Assembly: GCA_001662425.1 (NCBI GenBank) | Contig: BDDC01000745.1 | Location: 5,749 to 45,679 of the forward strand | DNA from: Chlamydomonas sphaeroides | Taxonomy: Eukaryota > Chlorophyta > Chlorophyceae > Chlamydomonadales > Chlamydomonadaceae | DNA: 39,931 nt | Direction of reading: 5' to 3' | In this document: in pieces, positions 21,391-30,488 of the stretch | Layout of the letters: the number at the start of each line of letters is the position of its first letter | Numbering within the stretch: position 1 is the stretch's first letter | Notes under the pieces: model-generated | Told to the model about the DNA's origin: nothing | The model's input: the letters and a program-made list of their open reading frames with translations, nothing else | Databases searched by the model: none | Position numbers and translations under genes: made by a program

Positions 21391-22782
21391 TCACCGGAAG
21401 TGCCACAAGCAAGCATCATGCCACAGCACAACCGCTCGAGTGCTGGGCTCTGCGAGCGCCCGATGCCTCGACTGCAGTCCGCAAGCCCTCGCATGCGTTG
21501 TCGCGGACCAAGCTGGCAGCAGGAGCCCGCCCCTCCTGGCCCGGGCATCGCTAGTGTCTAGTTGCCCGGCTGCTGGCCCGGCGCTGCTATCATCGCCGCC
21601 CGCCGGCAATTGAGGCCCAGCGGGTGCGACGGCAGCTGCGCCCTGTCGGTCCACCGGCCCCTGCGGCAGCTCAAACTCTGCAACGACAGGCTCGCGGGCG
21701 GGCAGCGGCTTGAGCAGCCATGGCGGCGGCCCCTGGCTTGCATAGCCGGCGCCGGGCCCCGGCGGCAAGGGGCGGGCCGGGCGGCGGCGGCTGGCGCCCG
21801 ACGGGCAAGCCGCCTCTGCCCCGCTATGCCACGGTATGCGCTGTACCCCGCCCGGCGGAGTGGCGGACTGCCGGCGCGTGGCGGACTGCCGGCGGCTCCC
21901 AGCTGTTGTCACCGCCAGGGCCGCCGCAGCAGCCGTACCCGCTGCGGCCGCTGCCTGGCGGTCGCTGCTGCCCCAGGGTTGCCCGGGCTGGGCCCCAGCG
22001 CCGCTGGCAGCTGCAGCGGCGGCGGCGGCGGCGCCCGGCGGCGGCGGCATGTGGTCAGCGCTGGAGCCGCCGGCGGCGTCGTGCCATGGGGCCGGCAGCG
22101 TGCGGCTCGGGGCGGCCTGCGTCTGGGCAAACCAAGGTGGGGATCTGGCAGGTGGCATGGACGACTGGGCGCGTCACCGGCACCGAAGGCCGGAACCTCA
22201 GTGGAGCAAGCGCTGGCGCCTCCCTACCCGCCGTCGGCTGCCCTTGCGAGCGAGCGGGCCGGCTTGCGGAGGCATCGCGCCGCGCACCGACGCAACACAG
22301 CACCCGCCAGCAGCCTCATCCGGCGCCATGTAGACGTCGACGGGTGGCACCTCGCCTCCATCCCCCAGCTCGCCCTGGTGCCAGGGGCCCGGCACACGCG
22401 CGCTGCTGCCGCCGTGCGCCGCGCCGCCGTGCCCCGGCGCCTGCTGCCAAGGCCCCGCTTGCAGGCCCTCCTGCCAACCGCCCTCCTGCCAACCGCCCTC
22501 CTGCCAACCGCCCTCCTGCCAATCGCCTGGCCCAGGCGCCGCCCATCTCGGCGGCTGCAGTGGACACTGATGAGCGAGCTTTTCATGCCGTTGTCGAGCT
22601 GATGGGAGGGCGCGCGTCTGGCAGCGAAGGCAGTGGTGGATTGGGCGGGGGCGCAGGAGCGGGCGACGGCGGGCGGGGAAAGGCCGGCAGGAGTGGGTCG
22701 CATTCCCTTGAGCAATCGATCGCGCCGGCTTAAGATGGTAGGCGCTCACGATATGCTGGGCGCTTGGACGGCGGGCGTGCAC
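21391..22782 (-). CDS. Tentative low-complexity protein of unknown function
   Basis: Two exons fit: 22782-22304 and 22144-21391, joined in phase 2 through a GTGCTG donor and CAG acceptor, ~413 residues. The N-terminus (MHARRPSAQHIVSAYHLKPA) is basic and could be an organelle presequence. It is followed by four WQEGG repeats, an acidic patch (GELGDGGEVPPVDVYMAPDE), Ala/Gly/Pro-rich stretches, a doubled RRQSAT motif and PPPWLLKPLPAREPVVAEFE. No catalytic motif or domain is visible, and the protein looks mostly disordered. The last ~55 residues are less convincing, and the true end may lie earlier or be spliced. The model rests on phase continuity and on the contrast between the acidic and Trp-containing segments and other frames. 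It is head-to-head with the TIR-ankyrin gene. Confidence 0.4.
22466..22525. repeat. 15-bp coding minisatellite, four units
   Basis: ccctcctgccaaccg is repeated four times, the last with one substitution. On the minus strand it encodes WQEGG repeats in the gene at 21391-22782. The unit length is a multiple of three, so copy changes keep the frame. Confidence 0.9.
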
Positions 22783-23105
22783 GGATGTTGAGCGATGGCA
22801 GAGCAGTTTTGACGCGCCGTGTGCGTTTCTTTGCGACTGTCAGCTTCTTGGCATGACGTATGATACATGCATGGGTGTAGCTGCCGCCGTCAAATGGAAA
22901 GGTCGGGATCGCGGCATCGGTTAGGAGGCAGGCAGGGTACGTGTCCTCCCAAGTACTTGCCGTGCGTTACTCGCTGACAACGGTTTGCCCATCACATTAT
23001 GAAGGTCGCCGTCTTTTATGTTGCATTCTTGGCACATGCCTTACCTCGCCGTCTGCTTGTAAGCGCTCGTTGAGGGGCCAACTTTCGCCGGCTCACGAGC
23101 CAGCG
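22783..23105. promoter_or_regulatory. Divergent promoter region of the TIR-ankyrin gene
   Basis: 323 bp, more AT-rich than the surroundings, between the start codons of two head-to-head genes. The plus-strand open frame continues upstream to 22941, but the MGCGAS start at 23106 is preferred because it creates an acylation signal. Confidence 0.4.
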
Positions 23106-26100
23106 ATGGGTTGCGGCGCATCTCAGCAGATCAGCGCGCCTGCTCCTCAGCCGGCCATCGGCAGCCCATCGCCGGGCAGCTCACCGTTACGAACGCAACA
23201 TGCAGCCAACATGCCGACGGTGGCTGATGAGCTCGATGACCCCAGCAGCTGCGACATCATGCTCAGCTATCGCATCATCGACTCTGGCGCCGTGGAGCTC
23301 GGCGGCGACGGCATGGTCTTCCGCATCGAGTCCTACCTCGAGCAGCTGGGATTCTCCGTGTTCGTGGGCGAAGCGGCGCTGCAGGTTCGTTAGGCCTTGA
23401 GGTTGACCGCCAAGCTCCGCGGCGCCACAAGACCGATGAGCGCCGTGTGTGCGGCCGGGCCGGGTATCCTGGGGATTGGGGCGTGGCGTGGCCTCAACCC
23501 GCCAGTTCGGCCCTGACCGTCCCGCCCTCATCCTCCCCCTCGCAGGGCGGCGAGAAGTGGTCCACCCGCATCCAGCAGGCCGTCAACTCGTGCCAGGTGT
23601 TTGTGGCAGTCTGCTCCAAGGAGTGAGTGGCTCCCGCGGCGGCCGCGCCAGGACCAAAGTCGCAGCGGCACGTGCTCACACCACGCGGCAGCGCGTGTCT
23701 TGCTTCCCGTGGGAGAACCCGCACCCGCTGCCCGCACGCGCCGCCGCTGCATCCTGTCCTACCATCAACCCGCCATCGTTCCCGGGCCCCGCTGTCCCCA
23801 TCAGCTACGGCAACACCGAGTGGACGTTCCGCGAGTTCCAGCTGGCAGACTACAAGAAGAAAAACATCCTGCCGCTGTGGCACTCGGTGAGCGGCCTGGC
23901 GAAGAGGCGCGGACCACATTCTTCGCTTCGGGCGTTCTGCATGAACTGTTGCTTGGCGCGGAGGTCGGGCGGGAGCAGCGGGGATAGCTTTGGGCGGCTG
24001 CGTGTGCTGCAGGTACCGTACCGTATGCGGGTGGCAGCGGACCGGCGCATGGGCTCCGGCTGTGCCCAGCCCCTCGCTCCCGCGTCGGGCCCCGCTCTGC
24101 CCCCGCGCAGGGCCCCTACCCGCCGCCCGCGCTGGAGATCTTCCTGTCGGGCATGCAGCGGGTGCCCGCCGGCTCCAAGCCGCTGGCGGAGAGCGAGTTC
24201 GACGAGGTCATGAAGCAGGTGGGCGGCGCGGCGCGTGGTGTTGAGGCCGGCTCCTGGGTGGGTGTGACGTGCGGGCTCGGCCGTGTGTTGGGTGCCATGG
24301 CGGCGCTCGGCAGCGAGGCCGGGGAGGTCATGAGGCAGGAGGTCAGGGGTTGACGGCCCCGGTGCAATTGCGCGGGCTCCGTCGCCGGCGTCGGCGTCAC
24401 TCAAACAGACACAAGAGCAATCTGCCTACCCGGGCAAGGCGCCGGATGGGACGCCCAGCGGCAGGGCGGCCGCCAGCGGCGTCGCGGCCACACCCGCCGC
24501 CTCCCCGACCGGCGCCGCCGCCGCCTTCCCGACAGCCGCCGCCGCCTTTCCGACCGCCGCCGCCGCCCCTACATGCCGCCGCGCGCCCCCAGGTGCTGGC
24601 CTGCCTGCGACGAGTGGGCTGCCACCCCCGCCGCCAGCCGTCCGCGCCGCCGCCCGCCTCCGCGCCCGCCTCGCCCCACCACAGCGGCCACCGCCTGCTG
24701 CTGCCCGCGGGACTGCCCGCCTCCGCCTCCGCGCTCGCGCTCAGCGGCGGCGGCGCCCCCGACGGCGGCGGCTTCGGGGCCGCCGCCCACACCGCCTCCG
24801 CCTCCCCCGTGCTGGAGGGCGGGGCCTACGTCAGCGCCCTCAGCGGCGGCCTGCCGCCATTGCCAGGCGCGGCGGCACAGCCCCTGCCGCCGCTGGACCC
24901 CTGCCACGGCCACGGCCACGGCCACGGCCACGGCCAGGCGCACGGCCAGGCGCACATCGCGGCGGCGGCGGCGGCGCAGTCGCCCACCGGCCGGCACCGG
25001 CTGGCGGTGGCGAGCCACGCGCAGGACCACCCAGGGGCGGAGGCGGCGGGCCTGGGACACGACCTGCGGCGCGGACAGCAGGGCCCGGGGCCCGGCCCCG
25101 GCCCCGGCCCCGGACCAGCTGGCGCAGCGGCGGCGCACCCGCTGCCGCCGGTAGCGGCCGGTGGCCGGAAGGCGCCGCGGCTGCCGCCGGCGCCGGTGCG
25201 CGACCCGTCGTACGCGCCGCGTGGGCTGCCCGTGCGGCCGGCGGAGACGGCGGAGGAGGTGCGGCGGTGGTTTGGGAGGGGATTGGCTGACTGGCCGCAG
25301 CGCCCGCCCGCGTGCAACAAGAGGGCAGGGCCGGCTGCGGCGCCCAGCCGTGACGCCCTGGGCGGGGCCCGCCTCGCCCCACCTATGCCCCACCTTTGCC
25401 CCACCTTTGCCCCACCTTTGCCCCACCTTTGCCCCAACGTTGCCTCCACCTTTGCCCAACCTTTGCCCCGACGTTGCCTCCACCCTGCCCTCCGTTCCTC
25501 CCCGCTCCTCCCACGCCCTTCACCCAGCGCGCCCTGATGCGTGCGGCCGAGAGCGGCGACGCCACCGCTGCGGGCCGGCTGCTGCAGGACCACCCGGGGA
25601 TGAGCGTCAACGTGTCGGCGGGGCCGGTGAGGGCTGGCCCTGGGGGGGCCGGTGAGGGCTGCCCCTTTGGGGGGGCGGGGCGGGGTTCCCTCTGACCAGC
25701 GCAGTAGCGCCCGTTCTCTTAAGCTCTGGAGGGCCCGGGAGGGTGCGGGAGCCCTCCTGCGACCAGCGTCGCCCAGCCGGCCGGCCGGCTGGCCGGCCGC
25801 TGCTAGCGGAGGCTGCGGCGTGTCTGCCCCTATCCTGCCGATAGTCGAGCCACACGGCCCAACTACCCCGCGTGTCAGGCTCTCGTCTCGCCCCTGTATC
25901 CCCACCCCAATCCTCCAGGCGGCCCACACGCCGCTGCACGCCGCCTGCGGTGGCGGCGGCAGCGGCGCAGGCGCGGGCGCGGGCGGTGGGCCCCCGCCCA
26001 GCGAGAAGCTCGCGGAGGCGCTGCTGCGGGCGGGGGCGGACCCCAACGCCCGCGACAGGGTGAGGCAGGCAGGGGCACGGGCGGCAAGGGGGCAAGTGAT

Positions 26101-29100
26101 GGCTTGAGCCCATCCCTTCCTCCACCTCCTGCCTCACACCCCCTCTTCAGTCTGCATACTCGTCCATCCAAGGGCACTTCTTATCCGTCGATGCCCCCGC
26201 TGCTCAGCACACACTGCCGCCCCACGGTCCTGCTGGCCCGGCCCCGGCCCGGTCCAGCGCCCCACAGCTCACTCGGCCGAGGAGCCCATGACCGGCCCTG
26301 GCCCCCATGCCACCTGCAATGCCCGCCTCCCGCCCTCCCGCCTCCCGCCCTCCCCCCTCCCACCCCCCAGGGCGGCCGCACGCCGCTGCACTGCGCCGCC
26401 GCCAGGGCCTCGGCGGGCGTGGTGGCGCTGCTGCTGCGGGCTGGCGCCCAGGTGGCAGCAGCCGCCAACGTACGTCGGTGGCCGGCGGCCGGCAGCAGCG
26501 GGGGCGGCGGTGCTGGGCCAGGCAGCTGCGGGGCGGCAGGGCCACAGGGCGGCGCCAGTGGGCACAGCGCGGCCGAGCCCCACAGTGCCCCGCTCTCGGG
26601 GCGCACTGCCCACGGCTCCAGTCCCCCATGCCTCCCAACCTGGTCCGTTAGCACCTCGGCACCCTGCCCCCTCCCTGCCCCCTGCCTGCCCCCTCTCCAC
26701 CCTGCCCCCTCCCTCTCCACCCTGCCCCCCCCCCCCCCCCCCCCCCCCCNNNNNNNNNNNNNNNNNNNNNNNNNNNNNNNNNNNNNNNNNNNNNNNNNNN
26801 NNNNNNNNNNNNNNNNNNNNNNNNNNNNNNNNNNNNNNNNNNNNNNNNNNNNNNNNNNNNNNNNNNNNNNNNNNNNNNNNNNNNNNNNNNNNNNNNNNNN
26901 NNNNNNNNNNNNNNNNNNNNNNNNNNNNNNNNNNNNNNNNNNNNNNNNNNNNNNNNNNNNNNNNNNNNNNNNNNNNNNNNNNNNNNNNNNNNNNNNNNNN
27001 NNNNNNNNNNNNNNNNNNNNNNNNNNNNNNNNNNNNNNNNNNNNNNNNNNNNNNNNNNNNNNNNNNNNNNNNNNNNNNNAGCAGCCGCTGCACGAGGCAG
27101 CCCGCGCCGCGCCGCCCGACGGCCGCCCGGCAGCGGCCGCCGCCGCGGTGGCGGCCGCCGAGGTGCTGCTGGCGGCGGGCGCCGACGCCAGCGCGCCGGA
27201 CCAGGCAGGGCGGGGGAGGGGGGAAGGAGGGCCACGCAGGGCAGGCCGGGGGGAGGGCAGCACGCAGGGCTAACCTGGGTCCAGCGCCTACGTGGGTGGC
27301 TGCGCATGCTATCGCCCGGCCTTCGCCGGCCTGCGCCGCCACGCGGCTTCCGAGTAAGCCCGCCGCCCTCCTCCCTGGCCCCCGCCCTCCTCCCTGCCCT
27401 CCCAGTCCGGCCGCACCACGCTGCACTACGCCACCAGCGGCCCGCTGGCGGCGGCGCTGCTGGCGGCGGGCGCGGACGCCGAGGCCGCGGATAGGGAGGT
27501 GGGGCACCCCGGGGCCGACCCAGGGGTCGGGCCGCCCAGTTGCTGTGGGATCATTGGGAGGTGATGGCGGCGGGTGGAACTCCGCGGCCGCTCTCGGCCC
27601 TTGGCTGTAAAGCACGGGGCGGCGGGGCAACAAAGCGGGCCCTGCTGAGGTGGCCGTGCTCCTCCCCACGCGCCGGCCTCTCGCCCACTCGCTGCCTCTC
27701 GCACGCAGACGGGCGCGACGCCGCTGCTGGCTGCGGTGCGGTGGGGCAACGCGGCGGTGGCGGCGGCGCTGCTGGCGGCGGGCGCGAGCACAGCGGCAGC
27801 CGACATCGTGAGTGCGGCCCTTAATCCCCGGTTGGTGTGTGGTGGGGTGCCCCCTTGGTCCCGCTGGGGTGTGGTGTGCCGCCCCAGTTCACCGCCGTCC
27901 CAGCGCAGCCGAGCGCCCTCCGTACGAGCTGTCAGGCCGCGCCGCTCCCGGGCCCCGCCCGAGCCCCCGCCCCAAAGGCACCAGTGGCAACTCCCGGGTG
28001 CCCCGATAATCCCCTGTGTATGACCATTCTGAAGCGCACACCGTACCTCGCCGCACGTCCCAGTGCACCCCGGCGTCCCAGTGTACCGGCGGCCGCTGCT
28101 GCAACGCTGCTCGCCTGACGGCCCTTGCCAGAGGCTCAGGGCCCGGCGCTGCCGCCTGGTGCAGCCGTCGCTGGCGCCACTACCTGTGGGTCATGCCTCG
28201 CCGCCCACGGCCCACCACCACCTGAGCCCGGCCCCGAGGCCTCCACTGCCACCTCCCCGACCACACGCCCTGCACCCCCCCCTCGGCCTTGCGGTGTGCG
28301 CAACGCCCGCGGGCCGCACCTGCCGCCCATCTGGTCCCGTCAATGCCTCTCCACACCCTCCACACCCTCCACACCCACCGAACCCAAATCCACTCAATCC
28401 CAAACCCCAAGCCCTCCACACTTCCTCACTCACCCGACCTCAGGCCGGCCGCACCGCTCTACACCACGCGGCGGCGGCCGAGCTAGTGGCGGCGCTGCTG
28501 GCGGCGGGCGCCGACGTGGACGCGACCGACAACGTGAGGCCCTTGGCGGGTGGGCGGGACTGAGGAGGCAGCAGCAGGGCAGCGGGGAGTTGGGGTGCAG
28601 CGGCGGCAGGGGGGCCAGCGGCGGTGTCAGGGCTGGAGGCCGCCTGGTGCGGAGCCCACACCCCGGCGGCGGCGGCGGTCCAGCAGGCAGGAGGGGCCGC
28701 GTGGGGGCCTGCCTGCCCTGCACCAGCACGGCATGGCGCGCCGCGCCGTTGCGGCGGCCGTGTCTGACCGCAAACCCGTCCAAAGCACCTCCACCCACCC
28801 ACCTCGCCTGCTGCCCGCTGCGCTCCTGCCAGGACGGCGCCACGCCGCTGCACTGGGCGGCGCAGAAGGGGCACCCCGCTGAGGTGGCGGCGGCGCTGCT
28901 GGCGGCGGGGGCCGACCCTCACGCGGCAGACGAGGTGGGCTGTGGACCCCCGGGTGTGCATGGCGCCCGGCGGCCCTCGGTACCAGCCACCAAGTTGCAT
29001 CCGACGACGCGAGCCACTGGCGTCAGAGTGCCGCTGTGAGGGGCGGCGGACATCGCTCCGTCCCTCCCTCCCTCCCTCCCTTGCTCCCTCCCTCAATCCC

Positions 29101-29439
29101 TTCCTAGCGAATCCCGCCGCCATCCGTTCTACTCTCCGGCACTCACTGTCCCTGCACTGCACCGCGCCCCCTCCCCCGGGCAGTTGGAGCACCCCGCTGG
29201 CCCTCCCTCGCTCGCTCCCCGGCTCCTTCCCGCCCTCGCTCCCTCCCTCCCTCGCTCCCTCCCGTCCGCCCGCCCGCCCGCCGCCCTCCTCTGGCGTTCA
29301 CCAACAACACACTGACCCCTTGCTCTCCCCCTCCCCCTCCCCCGGGCAGTGGGGCCGCACCCCGCTGGCCCTGGCGCGGCAGAAAGGCCACAAGGAGCTG
29401 GCGGCGCTGATGGAGGGCGGCGGGCGAGGGCGCCGGTGA
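23106..29439 (+). CDS. TIR domain-ankyrin repeat protein, N-terminally acylated
   Basis: Exons: 23106-23384, 23546-23622, 23805-23886, 24111-24218, 24593-25258, 25528-25626, 25919-26059, 26371-26469, one or more in the gap ending at 27204, 27406-27498, 27709-27807, 28444-28533, 28833-28934 and 29350-29439; >715 residues. MGCGAS suggests N-myristoylation at Gly2 and palmitoylation at Cys3, hence membrane attachment. Residues ~49-155 are a TIR domain: CDIMLSYRIID (box 1), LEQLGFSVFVGE, GGEKWSTRIQQAVNSC, VFVAVCSKDYGNTEW and KNILPLWHS. W125-x3-E129 aligns with the WCxxEL motif, whose Glu is the catalytic residue of NAD-cleaving TIRs, so NADase activity is plausible. A ~220-residue Pro/Gly/Ala/His-rich linker follows. 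Then come ~nine ankyrin units: ALMRAAESGD, HTPLHAACGG, RTPLHCAAAR, QPLHEAARAA, RTTLHYATSG, ATPLLAAVRW, RTALHHAAAA, ATPLHWAAQK and RTPLALARQK. No NB-ARC or LRR is seen. The gene could be an immune or cell-death sensor, or a scaffold without enzymatic activity. Confidence 0.9.
24904..24960. repeat. His-Gly coding repeat in the TIR-ankyrin linker
   Basis: A (CCACGG)n tract encodes HGHGHGHGHG followed by QAHGQAH inside exon 5, and ggccccggccccgg at ~25088-25113 encodes a PG repeat. Both lie in the disordered linker between the TIR domain and the ankyrin repeats. Confidence 0.85.
25377..25490. repeat. 12-bp minisatellite in TIR-ankyrin intron
   Basis: About nine imperfect copies of ccccacctttgc, some reading acgttgcctcca, fill the intron before the first ankyrin exon at 25528. 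Confidence 0.9.
26726..27079. other. Poly-C tract and 330-base assembly gap
   Basis: A run of 24 C (26726-26749) leads directly into 330 N (26750-27079), all within the ankyrin region. The intron before it is C-rich, so the assembly probably broke there. The 5' end of one ankyrin exon (resumes at 27080, coding through 27204) is lost, and more repeats may be missing. Confidence 0.95.
29184..29210 (+). pseudogene. Decayed duplicate of the last ankyrin exon start
   Basis: ccctcccccgggcag followed by ttggagcaccccgctggccct nearly repeats the acceptor and first codons of the true last exon at 29350 (ccctcccccgggcag, then tggggccgcaccccgctggc). The copy runs into ccctcgctcg simple sequence and is frame-broken, so it looks like a relic of a tandem duplication ~165 bp long. 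Confidence 0.6.
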
Positions 29440-30488
29440 CGATGATAGGCAGGAGCTGGGCGCAGGCGCGGCAGTGCCGCCTGACGGCGCAAGCGCCCAC
29501 TGCCGCATGGCCGCTGTGACACGTGGCCTGGGCTGGTGATGGGCGGCGCGCGAGGCGGCCGGGATGGGGCCGTGGAGCGGTGGCAAAAGCGGACCACGTG
29601 TTGCGCAGGCAGGACCCCAGCTGACCCCAGCTGACTCGCTTGTGCGCATGGCCCGGGAGGTGGCGCTGCGGCGGTGGTAGCGCCGGGCGCCCGCAGGCTG
29701 GGCCGGGGGGCGGCGCTGCGTCAACAACACACGAGACCAACGGACGAAGTACCGGCGCGCTGCGGGCGCGTCGGAGCTGCTGGAGGATGGCGTGGGTAGG
29801 GCAGCTCGGGCATTGAGGTTGGAAGCAGTAACGTCAGCTAGCTCAGCTTGGGGCATGGGGGCTGGGCATGGGGGCTCGGCATGGGGGCTCGGCATGGAGT
29901 CCAGCGGCGTGGGGTACGGGTGTACGGCCCTGCGCTAGGGTGAGGCGGCATTGTGGCGGCGGCGCAGCCGTTCGCGGCAGACAAATTGGTGTAGCGGTCT
30001 CAGACGTACCGCTCATCAAGGCGATGAGGACAGGGAGCATGTGACAGAAGCGCTGGTGGGGGCGGCGAGGGGCGGCGAGTCTCCGTGGACTGGTCGAGGG
30101 GGTGTGCGTGGCAACTGGCCCTTGCTCGATGCCTTGTGACCGCTCTGACAATCGATCCCAGCGCACTGTGGTACATGTGGCTTTTGCTGTGTCGTCGACG
30201 CGCTTGAGCAAGAGGAGTCGGTTGCTGGTGACATGGTGCAGGGCCGTGCGGGGCAGCCGGGTGAAGTGCGTGAGGGCGATGTGTACAACTTGATAGGTGT
30301 ATGTGTGTACTGCCTTTGGTATCTGCGCCGCGCGCCTCGCAATCGGCGATACGCAGACGCAGCGCCCAGCAGCACTTTGCACGTCGGTCGTGGCACGGTA
30401 GCGAACGTCCTTTCGTGCTCCACAGCTCTGTACAGCTGCTGACAGCGACACTGCCGGTGTACGCAATTTGGCCTTTAGCCTATGCGCT
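29440..30488. other. Intergenic between two ankyrin genes
   Basis: It holds the 3' UTR of the TIR-ankyrin gene, a 13-bp tandem repeat (29851-29902) and the 5' region of the F-box-like gene, whose last ~350 bp are less GC-rich. No separate gene or TGTAA was found. Confidence 0.5.
29851..29902. repeat. 13-bp tandem repeat, four units
   Basis: gggcatgggggct occurs twice, then cggcatgggggct and cggcatggagtcc, between the two ankyrin genes. Confidence 0.85.

Noticed and set aside
26104..27669. Long frames spanning the N gap on both strands
   Set aside because: They are open only because N contains no stops.
23106..29439. Calling the TIR gene a plant-type NLR
   Set aside because: No P-loop, NB-ARC or leucine-rich repeats are visible in any exon; the C-terminal repeats are ankyrin.
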